A stretch of 64,000 nucleotides of DNA from Vibrio pectenicida (lineage in GTDB: Bacteria; Pseudomonadota; Gammaproteobacteria; Enterobacterales; Vibrionaceae), in the NCBI GenBank assembly GCA_024347015.1, contig AP024889.1, forward strand, positions 930,001 to 994,000, read 5' to 3'. The translations under genes and the position numbers were made by a program. The notes under the pieces are model-generated. The model was not told the DNA's origin. It saw only the letters and a program-made list of their open reading frames with translations, and searched no databases. Of this stretch, positions 27,422 to 36,075 are shown in pieces; the first letter of the stretch is position 1; every line of letters begins with the position of its first letter.

Positions 27422-30400
27422 ATGCCAGTCACTATCAATGCCAACGGATTAAGTATTGTTCACAAAGGTTCAGGCGGCGAAGCCAATGCCACTTCTCCTG
27501 ATGTGTGTTTAACCACAGTAGGCCCTGCGGTGGTGCGTATTTCCTACGGTAACAACGCGAAATCGGCCGACCTTGTCGAAGGCACGACGACAGTTTGCGC
27601 CGATGGCGGCAACAGTATTGCGTGCAAAGGCAGTAAATTTGCGGTCAGTACCGGTGATGCTGATGGTGACCAAAAAGGGGTATCTTCGGAGACGATTGAA
27701 GATGAAGCCGAATTTATTTCTGCCTCGGCGGATGTGCTTATGGAAGGCAAAGGGGTGTCACGTCTAACTGACCAAATGACGATGAACAAGGGCAACACCA
27801 TTTGTAGCGGTGTGCAAAACCCAAGTGTGACGGTCGACCCTGAGCTTGATATTCCATCAACGGTCGAGATATGTGCGCGTTACCCAAATGGTAAACTGCT
27901 GACTAATGCGCCCTATGTATTAACTGACGAAGGTATTACGCCACTTGGCGCTGGCATGTTAGATGGCTCAGGCGAGTCTTTTGTCTCTGGTTTAAAGCCA
28001 GGTAAAGTCAAACTGGCGATAGAAGAGAGCAATGACAACTTTTGTCTTAGCCCAGTTCGCCGCACCAATCCGCATTGCATTGAAGAAATAAGCGACGATG
28101 ATTTTTTCGATAAGGCGCGTAAACGCCAGCAAGGCTTTTGGCAACCAACACGGGTAGAAACGGGTCTGGCGCCATGGGGCGCGATTGGCCATGAGCTTAC
28201 CACCGACCGTTATTTTCAAGATATTGTTGAGCTAGAAACGCGCCTGCATTTTACCCATTTGCACCCAGCGACTGAGTTTAGCTTAGAAAAATCCTGTGAC
28301 ACTTTAGTTGGCAATCTAAATATGCCCTTGCCACACACCACAGAAGCCATGCTTGCCTATACGATGCCGATGATACTTGAAGAAGGTGAAATACTCTCGG
28401 CAATACTGCGTCTTGCCCCTTATGAAACCTCCGATCGCATGCTGGCTTATATTCGCGCCCGTGGCCAGGGTAATCCGCAAACTTACCTTAATAATTATGA
28501 CTGGGCGGCGGCGAAAAAAGCCGTTAATGAAAGCTTCGACAGTTTGCTGAAAAAGCTACAAACACGGATTGAGTTTTTGCGCGACCAAGCCAGTAAACTC
28601 AAATACGCTTATTTATCCGATGATCTATTTAAAAAGCACATCAACACCATCAAGACCTACGGCAAGGGTTTAACTGAGCTTATCGCGGGCGTGTTTGCCA
28701 AAATGCAGCTTAGGGCGTCTACATTGATGAGCAATACCGTCAATGTTAAGGTGATTAAAGCCGCTGATAACGTCTATTCTGCCGAGGCGGGGACGATTGA
28801 AACCGTAGTCAACACCACCCAAACACTCGATTTGGTTGAGCCCTTTATGAACGAAGTGGCGGGTAAAATTGCCGATGTGTTGCCGATTTACCCAGTGCGT
28901 TATGGCTATGCCAACTTCTTTGACACCATTATGCCGGCTCAAGCGCCGCCCACGTTACCTGAAATGGCCAGTGCCTCTGGCCTCAATGAAACTGGCGGTT
29001 ATATCTTGCGCCTTTTACGTGAAGGCTGGATTTACATCAAAGAGGAAGAAGGCAAAGCCGACAATGAGCAAATCCATATCTTTCGCTACGCGCAAACGGA
29101 AACCGCCACCGGCGTGATTGAAAAATTTGAGAAATACTATTTCACCAACGAAGAAAACGCCCAAGACGGCTTAACGCTCGATATCTCATCCGGCGCGACT
29201 TTCTACCCATTTGCCTTTGTCACCAATGGCACACAAAAAATCTCGATTGCTTACTCAGAGCACGAATGGGCCGCTGACATCATAGATAAGATGAACAGCG
29301 ACTTAGAATGGCGCACCAAAGCCATGCAGCAAGTCGACATGGCCGCCAGCGATGACGTTAGTGACACCGCCACTCAAGACACGTTAAGTAGTTTAGTGGA
29401 AGAGTATCGTTCGAAAGATGACAAATGGATGCTAGCTGAAGGCTTAGATAAAGATAATAGTTATGCGCCCGATGTGCTGAGAATTCATAATAATTATTTC
29501 CTCTCCGCAGAAGGATTAGTCGAAACGCTCAAAAAAAGTCATAGTGAACATAAAGACGGTGCCTTAGTCGCTTTGTTTGATCCTGTAGGTAGGCAAACAG
29601 ACTTATCGTTTGCAATGAGTATGATCACCGTACAGCAGAAATCTTCGGAAGAAAAAACGCATTACCCAACCTCTATCGGTACTATTATCAATAAAATGAG
29701 GGAGAAAGGATCACCAGAAATTATTGAGATTGTTGAAGAAAATGTTGATACAGGTGCGTTGGATAGCTTCACCAAGGAAATCGACAAGAAAAAAGCCAAG
29801 TATACACAGGCTCGCGAACCTCTGTTAGATCTATATGCTCAGTTTGCCTATCAAGACTTAGCCGATGGAACGGTAGGTTCTCTTGATAACTATCTTAAAA
29901 TGTTTTTTGACGCTGAAAATGCAAAGCCCGCAAGTGCGGTCAGTGAGGTCGAAAAGCTTGCAGTAATTACTCAAGGCTTGTTTGAAAGTTTAAGTTCAAA
30001 CGAAGAAGGACAAAAAGTTCTTGTGGAGATGATCAATTCAGCTTATGAAAATGATCAGGATATCGCCAACTCTAATAACATGGCTTACATTGTGCTCGAA
30101 TCTTTGAAGAAATTCTTTTTACAATGCCAAGATCAAGTCGATTGGCACATTATTGTAAAGAATCTTCCTATAGTATTCGGCAAGCTTTGGGCAGAAGCAA
30201 AATCTGAGTCTATATACGGTGCAAAGATACTAGGTAAAGGTCAAAGTCACCTCTCTGCCAAAGCCCTTTCTAAATTGGTTAATTCATTTATCCCTACTTT
30301 TTTTGAAAAAGTATTTGGAATAATCGAAACAGAGAACAAGGTAAGAGTATCAAAGCAGTATTTGGCTGAAGCATTGGCCCAACTTATCGACTCTGGTGGA

Positions 30401-31759
30401 AAAAACAGCAGCAAAATCCGCAGCGCAACTCGCCAGTTATCTAGAGCTGAGTCTATGTTTAACTGGTCGGAGAATCAAAGAAATACCCGCTTGAATCAGT
30501 ATATCCAACAAGCTGAGATCAAAGTTGATTTTGAGCGTGTGGAATTTAAAGGTCGCATCTCGACGACTAAAGCGAATACTCCTATGGACTTTGTCGGTAT
30601 GCTGGGTGATGGTGCAATGGCAGGAGCGTCTTGGTATTTTAATTTGCAGACTCTATATGATGTATACGCGCAAGGTGAATTCGATTCAGCAGATCCTCTG
30701 AGCAATACATTTTATATGTATGAGGATATGAAAGCCATGGGGGCTATATCGGCCATGCTTGTCGATACTGCAGCAGTTGCGCGAACTGGACTCATTTATA
30801 GCAATCAATATTTGCTTCAAGCTGGTACAACAAATCTTGCACAAAGGGTGTTACCCAAAACAACGTCAATATTGGAAACACTTGGTTTATGGGCCGAGCG
30901 TAAGGTATTTGCAAGGCTTACTGCAGGAGCCAATGTTGCTATGGTTTTTGTATCATTAAGTGATGCATATGAAAGTCATCAAGATGGAAATACAGGTGAA
31001 ATGCTAGGCCATCTTACCATGGCGACTGGTTCGGCATTGCTTGCTGGTGGTGCATTCTACACATTCAGTTCTTTGGGGTGGGCTATGGCCTTTGGCTTCT
31101 TTGCGTTTGCAATAATTGTCATAGGCGGGGTGTTAGTTTGGTTATACAGTAAAAGCCAATTTGAAAAGCTCTTGCACAATTGTTTTTGGGGTCGAAATGA
31201 CGTTTATAGATTCTGGCATTTCGAAAAAGGCGCAAAGCTAAATATCACGGAAAGATTGAATAAACTTCAAACTTTATATAAAAAAGATACTATTAAAACA
31301 GCATACGCTATTGAAGTTCAAGAGTTTATGAATTTATTAATCAAGCCGTCAGTTGAAGTGCATGAAGATAATACTCTCTTTAACAATATTTCCAAATATC
31401 AATACACATTTACCCTGCCTAACTTTGTGCTGAATGTGTCTGATATTGTGGCTTCTATCCATAAAAAAGTCATTAACCCATATCAGCAAAAACCATTGGC
31501 ATATAACTATGAATACAATGAGAAAGCAACCCAAGCATTTTCCAAGGCTATTGCTTTGGCAATGAATGAGCCTGCAAGCCACACGTTTAATAATGGTACG
31601 TTGACAGTGACATTTGAAGTTGAAATGGAAGAAGATTGTGTACTTCAATGGTACTATCAGCCATCACCAGATCTGGCAGTACCCATGAGAAGTTTGGTTT
31701 TAGATGGCGAAATATCAAGAACTTACCTTGGTATGAGAAATAACGATTACATTGACTAG
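27422..31759 (+). CDS. T6SS effector: PAAR-like (DUF4150) + VasX-N region + C-terminal membrane toxin
   Basis: 1445 residues from ATG 27422. Residues about 5-125 are a DUF4150 PAAR-like spike tip (SPDVCLTTVGPAVVRISYGN, Cys-rich). About 135-205 is a small beta domain (LTDEGITPLGAGMLDGSG). About 480-645 matches the VasX N-terminal region: IYPVRYGYANFF, GGYILRLLREGWIYIKEEEG, FYPFAFVTNGTQKISIAYSE. The C-terminal half is helical with hydrophobic segments near 1060-1080 and 1195-1245 (AFGFFAFAIIVIGGVLVWLY), as expected of a colicin-like pore former. Two membrane-protein genes downstream look like immunity partners. Base composition drops sharply after about 29.4 kb (hand counts: 37/60 G+C at 28141-28200, 14/60 at 31261-31320), so the C-terminal module was probably swapped in. 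No vgrG is in the window. Confidence 0.85.
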   Translation: MPVTINANGLSIVHKGSGGEANATSPDVCLTTVGPAVVRISYGNNAKSADLVEGTTTVCADGGNSIACKGSKFAVSTGDADGDQKGVSSETIEDEAEFISASADVLMEGKGVSRLTDQMTMNKGNTICSGVQNPSVTVDPELDIPSTVEICARYPNGKLLTNAPYVLTDEGITPLGAGMLDGSGESFVSGLKPGKVKLAIEESNDNFCLSPVRRTNPHCIEEISDDDFFDKARKRQQGFWQPTRVETGLAPWGAIGHELTTDRYFQDIVELETRLHFTHLHPATEFSLEKSCDTLVGNLNMPLPHTTEAMLAYTMPMILEEGEILSAILRLAPYETSDRMLAYIRARGQGNPQTYLNNYDWAAAKKAVNESFDSLLKKLQTRIEFLRDQASKLKYAYLSDDLFKKHINTIKTYGKGLTELIAGVFAKMQLRASTLMSNTVNVKVIKAADNVYSAEAGTIETVVNTTQTLDLVEPFMNEVAGKIADVLPIYPVRYGYANFFDTIMPAQAPPTLPEMASASGLNETGGYILRLLREGWIYIKEEEGKADNEQIHIFRYAQTETATGVIEKFEKYYFTNEENAQDGLTLDISSGATFYPFAFVTNGTQKISIAYSEHEWAADIIDKMNSDLEWRTKAMQQVDMAASDDVSDTATQDTLSSLVEEYRSKDDKWMLAEGLDKDNSYAPDVLRIHNNYFLSAEGLVETLKKSHSEHKDGALVALFDPVGRQTDLSFAMSMITVQQKSSEEKTHYPTSIGTIINKMREKGSPEIIEIVEENVDTGALDSFTKEIDKKKAKYTQAREPLLDLYAQFAYQDLADGTVGSLDNYLKMFFDAENAKPASAVSEVEKLAVITQGLFESLSSNEEGQKVLVEMINSAYENDQDIANSNNMAYIVLESLKKFFLQCQDQVDWHIIVKNLPIVFGKLWAEAKSESIYGAKILGKGQSHLSAKALSKLVNSFIPTFFEKVFGIIETENKVRVSKQYLAEALAQLIDSGGKNSSKIRSATRQLSRAESMFNWSENQRNTRLNQYIQQAEIKVDFERVEFKGRISTTKANTPMDFVGMLGDGAMAGASWYFNLQTLYDVYAQGEFDSADPLSNTFYMYEDMKAMGAISAMLVDTAAVARTGLIYSNQYLLQAGTTNLAQRVLPKTTSILETLGLWAERKVFARLTAGANVAMVFVSLSDAYESHQDGNTGEMLGHLTMATGSALLAGGAFYTFSSLGWAMAFGFFAFAIIVIGGVLVWLYSKSQFEKLLHNCFWGRNDVYRFWHFEKGAKLNITERLNKLQTLYKKDTIKTAYAIEVQEFMNLLIKPSVEVHEDNTLFNNISKYQYTFTLPNFVLNVSDIVASIHKKVINPYQQKPLAYNYEYNEKATQAFSKAIALAMNEPASHTFNNGTLTVTFEVEMEEDCVLQWYYQPSPDLAVPMRSLVLDGEISRTYLGMRNNDYID

Positions 31760-31782
31760 TCACGAGAAAATTTGGATAAAAA

Positions 31783-32709
31783 ATGGAAAATTCATTTCGT
31801 AGAAATAAAAGTGGTATCAACAAACTCGTTGATATCAAAGACGAGTGCTTAGATGAAATTGAATTAGTTGCGCTAGATGATCCGCGAGAGCCAATTATGT
31901 CGGTTAATGATCGTATTCTGGCGATTCGAAATGGTGTGCATAATTATCGTTCACACTACATTCTCCCTATGGCTATTGGGTTCTGGTGTTTTCTATTTTT
32001 TGTAGTTTCTGATCTTGGTCCAAACTCAGCCGAAGTTAAGTTTGCGCGCAGTAATTTGATAGAATATCAAACAGATAAATATTCACTGAGTGACAGTGAT
32101 TACAACTACTACAAAACAATGCTAGGAGACGATCAAAATAGTGGCATACTTGACTATGTTAAGGCTGTTCATTTATATGGTGGAGAAACACAAAAACGTT
32201 ATCAAAACGAACACTTTTTTATTATTTTGGTACTATTTACCATATCAGTAGCGCTAACTTATTGGTACTTGCGCTTTCGTATTATGGCGTATCTCTTTTT
32301 CGATAGAAAAAAGCAGATTGTTTACACATGGCGTAAAGGGCGTGTGGCTGCTTGTCGTTTTGAGAATATAGGCTTTCGTGAAGAAACGCTTGGTTTACGG
32401 CTATTCCTATATGGTGAAAAGAAAAAGACGGAGGATGGCTATACGTATAAAGAAGTGGAATATCTTATTCAGCCTTCAGAGTCCATGTTTTTTAACAGTA
32501 AGCAAGACAACAACCTTCTTCTAACTCAGTTGTTTGCTTTTATGGGAACAGGGAAACAAGCCGTGATCAAAGATGCTCACTTTGAAAGAGAAATGCCGAG
32601 AACATGGCAAGCTAAAGACAAACAGCCAGAAGACTTTGATGCTAGGCTCGAAGAAATCTTAAAGCGCGAGCATGAATTACCCCAATTGTACCAAAAACGG
32701 TTAATTTAA
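31783..32709 (+). CDS. DUF6708-type membrane protein, probable immunity to the VasX-like effector
   Basis: 308 residues, 23 bp after the effector gene. Two membrane segments (about residues 58-80 and 145-165) enclose a periplasmic loop of about 65 residues; a cytoplasmic C-domain begins with YLFFDRKKQIVYTWRKGRVA, the DUF6708 hallmark. Paralogous to the next gene (shared EPIMSVNDRILAIRNG versus DPVVSVDDKVLKVRTG). Two-helix inner-membrane topology and position parallel TsiV2, the VasX immunity protein of V. cholerae (established); immunity function here is inferred. Confidence 0.75.
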   Translation: MENSFRRNKSGINKLVDIKDECLDEIELVALDDPREPIMSVNDRILAIRNGVHNYRSHYILPMAIGFWCFLFFVVSDLGPNSAEVKFARSNLIEYQTDKYSLSDSDYNYYKTMLGDDQNSGILDYVKAVHLYGGETQKRYQNEHFFIILVLFTISVALTYWYLRFRIMAYLFFDRKKQIVYTWRKGRVAACRFENIGFREETLGLRLFLYGEKKKTEDGYTYKEVEYLIQPSESMFFNSKQDNNLLLTQLFAFMGTGKQAVIKDAHFEREMPRTWQAKDKQPEDFDARLEEILKREHELPQLYQKRLI

Positions 32710-32727
32710 TTTAGCAGCGGTAAATAA

Positions 32728-33791
32728 ATGAAACGCAGATTTTGGGGTATATTCACCACCAAAGCCCAGCCTTTTTCCAAATGGTGGCAGGCGTTTCGCT
32801 CTGAGGTAACCGTTATTCCCATGGAGGATCCGTTTGACCCTGTCGTGTCAGTGGATGATAAGGTGCTGAAGGTAAGGACGGGTTACCATAACAGGCGCAA
32901 TTATTATATTGTGCCATGGATGTTGATGCTTTCCATTCTGGCAACCTACTTTTCTTATGAGTCTTGGCCAGATTTCAACTATTTAGCTGAAAGGGCAAAC
33001 GAAAGTATCTCACGCATTCAAGAATTTCGTAGAACTGGGTATTCTCCCAGCTATGATATTAATGAGATGGAGGCATATCGGCGCGCAATGCTTGACGAAG
33101 AAGGTAAGGTAACGTTCTTTACTTATATGAGAGCATTGGAAGTTCAAGGCCGCTTAGGAGGTTTTGTAGAAGGTGCGGTGCTATTGGCCTTAATGTGGGT
33201 TTTAGTTGTGGCTATGTGGCTGCTGTTCTTTCTCAAACCCAGAGATGCCGAGGTGTATTTTGACCGCCAACGGCAAATTGTTTATAGCTGGCGCCATGGT
33301 AGAGTGGGTGCGGCCTACTTTAATAAAATGGGTTTAATTGAGAACCACCTTGGTATTAACCTTGTGCTGCAGTTTGAAAACAAAAAACAAAAGGGCTATC
33401 GCCCGATGGCGATTGTTGGTATTGATACGGGCAAGCTGACCTTTCACTCTGAAGCCGATACCACCTATCCATTGGCGCAAATCCTTGCCTTTATGGACCA
33501 TGGCAAAAGCGCTATCGCCCGATGGCGATTGTTGGTATTGATACGGGCAAGCTGACCTTTCACTCTGAAGCCGATACCACCTATCCATTGGCGCAAATCC
33601 TTGCCTTTATGGACCATGGCAAAAGCGCAGTGATCACTGGCCCTTCTTTTAAGCGCAAACCCGCCAAGTTTTTCTGGCGAGTGGATCCTAAACCAGACAA
33701 CTTTGAGCAACGCGTTAACGCCGCCCTTAAAGCCGATGGGGATTTAGTCCATCACTACCAAACCCGCAGACCTAAAGGGCACGCGATATAA
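32728..33791 (+). pseudogene. Second DUF6708 immunity paralogue, frameshifted by a 116-bp tandem duplication
   Basis: Starts MKRRFWGIFTTKAQPFSKWW; two membrane segments and the hallmark VYFDRQRQIVYSWRHGRVGA. The frame reads to 33555, ending early in IARWRLLVLIRAS, because a 116-bp segment is present twice in tandem (33395-33510, 33511-33626) and 116 is not a multiple of three. Removing one copy restores a single frame to the stop at 33791, giving 315 residues ending VHHYQTRRPKGHAI, similar in length to its 308-residue neighbour. The current product would have 275 residues with a wrong tail. Could be a true mutation, a reversible state or an assembly error. Confidence 0.82.
33395..33626 (+). 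repeat. Exact 116-bp tandem duplication inside an immunity gene
   Basis: Two head-to-tail copies, 33395-33510 and 33511-33626, identical base for base by eye, with two further shared bases (GC) at each right end. Begins GCTATCGCCCGATGGCGATT. Responsible for the frameshift described for the surrounding gene. Confidence 0.95.
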
Positions 33792-33805
33792 AAGCGAGTA
33801 AATAA

Positions 33806-33880
33806 ATGAAACGCAGATTTTGGTGCATATTTACCACCAAGGCCCAGCCTTTTTCCAAATGGTGGCAGGAGTTTCGCTAA
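33806..33880 (+). pseudogene. 24-codon remnant of a third DUF6708 immunity copy
   Basis: Encodes MKRRFWCIFTTKAQPFSKWW then QEFR and a stop, nearly identical to the first 24 codons of the gene starting at 32728, including the upstream GTAAATAA. The rest is absent. It shows that the immunity array was once longer and collapsed, presumably by recombination between copies. Confidence 0.85.
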
Positions 33881-33926
33881 CAGCTCTCGATACAATAACA
33901 CCAATCTGATAAGCGTAGGAGATACA

Positions 33927-35186
33927 GTGAATACAATAGCTAGTATTCAAGACACAGTTCTCACCCCATTTACTCGAAGTATTTACCAAAAAGCCTTTTT
34001 AGTGATTGGCTTGTGTATATTACTTGGCGCATTTTTCTATGACGCTAAGACTGTTTCGCTAATGATAACTGGCATAGCAACGGTTTACGTTATTATTAGT
34101 TTTGCTTTTAAGCCTAAGTTACGCCAGCACATATACAAGCAAGATGATTCACTACATGTGGTAAAGTCGGCACTAATGTCTCGTTTTGATAAACGGGTAT
34201 TGTGTTGTTTTATTTTGATTGCCGTCGTGAGTGATTTCTATGCTTTGGCGGATATAACCATGTTGATGCTCGGTAATGTGGGTTATCAAATATGCCTATC
34301 TGTATTGGTTTATCGACTGCTATATCGCCAAGAAGAAGTTATTTTACCCTTGATGGAGAAGTATTTATTGCTTGAGAACAAGCAGTCTAACTGCTTGTTA
34401 ATGAAAAGATTTGATATCTATTTAGTCATACATTCCGTTGAAGTGCTAGAATTGCCAGCAGTTTATCAGGCTGATCAAAACGAGGTTAAAGAACGGGAAC
34501 TTGAGTTTGTTGGTACTATCTCTCTTGAAAAAAAACCATTTGAAGGCGATGATGCAGTGACTATCATTGCAGAGCTAAATCAGTATTTATCCACAACTAC
34601 GGGGCACACTATGGTTAAAAAATCGTGGCGTGATGGAGTAAAGATATTTGTATTGAGCCTCGTTGGTTTATACGCCTACATTTTTTGGCTGCCGAGCCTA
34701 TTTAAATTTATGTTTCCTGTTGGCCGTTATCAAAATAAGTTTGGTGATATTGTAACTAGGACAGAGGGGATGTCTGACTTTAGCGTGTATTTTATGATGT
34801 TCATTATATTTATCATGCTGGCTTTACCTTGCTTCTCAGCCATATATAACTTTTATCATGATGTAAGATTTTCCACATTTAAGGCGGTTTGTGCCACTAG
34901 TGAAGGGCTTTGGCTACTTACTCCCTGCACCAGTGGCCATTATTCAAGAAAAATATCACGCTCTGAAATAGCCTACATTTGTTACGCTGATATTAAAGTT
35001 AACGAAGATGACTTTTTGCCGCCAACTAGATATATAGACCAAGATATAAAGTTGATTGGTGTTGATGGTAATCTCATATCATTAAACGATTGTGTTTGGA
35101 GCTGTCACTTTATACTTGATCATTTGGTTAAACTTGGCCTACCAGTTCGCTTAGTTAAGGATACTTATGATCTCAGGTATGGCTAG
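33927..35186 (+). CDS. Hypothetical polytopic membrane protein of the effector locus
   Basis: 419 residues. Hydrophobic pairs at about 24-62, 95-128, 240-265 and 285-312, and a soluble C-terminal third (SRSEIAYICYADIKVNEDDF). GTAGGAGATACA precedes GTG/ATG-type initiation at 33927. No family recognised. Same strand and AT-rich composition as the effector C-terminus and the immunity genes, so it may be another immunity protein or part of the same transferred block. A terminator follows at 35334. Confidence 0.7.
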   Translation: MNTIASIQDTVLTPFTRSIYQKAFLVIGLCILLGAFFYDAKTVSLMITGIATVYVIISFAFKPKLRQHIYKQDDSLHVVKSALMSRFDKRVLCCFILIAVVSDFYALADITMLMLGNVGYQICLSVLVYRLLYRQEEVILPLMEKYLLLENKQSNCLLMKRFDIYLVIHSVEVLELPAVYQADQNEVKERELEFVGTISLEKKPFEGDDAVTIIAELNQYLSTTTGHTMVKKSWRDGVKIFVLSLVGLYAYIFWLPSLFKFMFPVGRYQNKFGDIVTRTEGMSDFSVYFMMFIIFIMLALPCFSAIYNFYHDVRFSTFKAVCATSEGLWLLTPCTSGHYSRKISRSEIAYICYADIKVNEDDFLPPTRYIDQDIKLIGVDGNLISLNDCVWSCHFILDHLVKLGLPVRLVKDTYDLRYG

Positions 35187-35333
35187 TAGTTTAACTTGTT
35201 ATCCTGCATTCATGTTGTGCTTCTGAGCTGTATAGGTTTAATATAGCTAAATTTAATATTGATATTTTTTGCTAGTTAACTTATATTTAAGTCAGACCAA
35301 ATAGGGTCACGCGTCGTCTGGTACGGCGGGACG

Positions 35334-35360
35334 AAAGCCACTTAGAGTGGCTTTTTGTTT
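35334..35360 (+). terminator. Rho-independent terminator closing the effector/immunity locus
   Basis: Stem AAAGCCACT (35334-35342) with AGTGGCTTT (35346-35354), 3-nt loop, followed by a T-rich run. It lies between the convergent membrane-protein gene and the DUF3800 fragment. Confidence 0.88.
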
Positions 35361-35361
35361 T

Positions 35362-35874
35362 TTAGGGCTTTGCAAAGCAATAGTATTTAACTCCCATCTT
35401 TCTTACATCTTTAACATGAGCATCAATAATAAGATTATTTTTTGCTAGAAGCTTATATGGTGGGTATTCCTTGTCGTAGCCACCCTTTATGACAGGGTAT
35501 AAGACAACATCTGCAAGCTGCATCAATCTACTTTCTTTAGATTGAAAGATCACATTTTTTGTTACAAATCTTGCTACCTCTTCTCCTTCTACTGGCGAGT
35601 ATATAGCGCTTCTCGAAGCATTAAACTCCATACCTTGGGCTCGTAATACATTGTGATAGTCTTGTATCTTCTTGTCTTCTTTACGTCCGGTTTTCTCAAC
35701 GTGGACGATTAATTTAGTCCCTTCCATTGAACGAACAAATTTTAACGCTCTCTCTACCAATATCTGATAGGCGCTTCTGCAAAGTTGCCACTTATCTTCG
35801 TATACTTCTGAGTACCGCTCACGGTAATTTGGTCGGTCAATTACGCATGCATGTGAAAAAATTGGCAGAAAAAT
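35362..35874 (-). pseudogene. 5'-truncated DUF3800 gene
   Basis: C-terminal two-thirds of a DUF3800 protein (RNase H-like fold, often found with mobile elements). The open frame can be followed without a start codon from about 35874 (FSHACVIDRPNYRERYSEVY, KWQLCRSAYQILVERALKFV) to the diagnostic SRLMQLADVVLYPVIKGGYD and the C-terminal YYCFAKP. An internal TTG at 35760 would give 132 residues, but similarity continues upstream of it. The frame is cut exactly where the sequence GGACACACATC begins (35878), so the N-terminus was removed by an insertion or deletion there. Confidence 0.75.
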
Positions 35875-35877
35875 TCA

Positions 35878-35888
35878 GGACACACATC
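35878..35888 (+). repeat. Solo GGACACACATC element end
   Basis: One-mismatch copy of the 11-bp GGACACACACC that bounds the Y1-transposase element at 38480-39752. It abuts the truncated DUF3800 frame. No transposase lies to its right. Confidence 0.55.
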
Positions 35889-36075
35889 AAAACGACGGCG
35901 GAAGTAAAAACTCTGGCTCACACACCAAGGGTAAATGCAGGCTAACTCTTTACCAGCTATATTATGTAATTGCCTGCCTATAGTGATGTATTGGTTTAAA
36001 CTCAGTTTGTTAACGAGGCTGGCGAAGAGGCTTAATGAATAAAATCACCGATATTACATAGGATGTGTATAAATA

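Noticed and set aside
35727..35945. 72-codon plus-strand frame across the DUF3800 truncation point
   Set aside because: Overlaps the DUF3800 coding fragment in antisense and runs into element-end sequence; no similarity.
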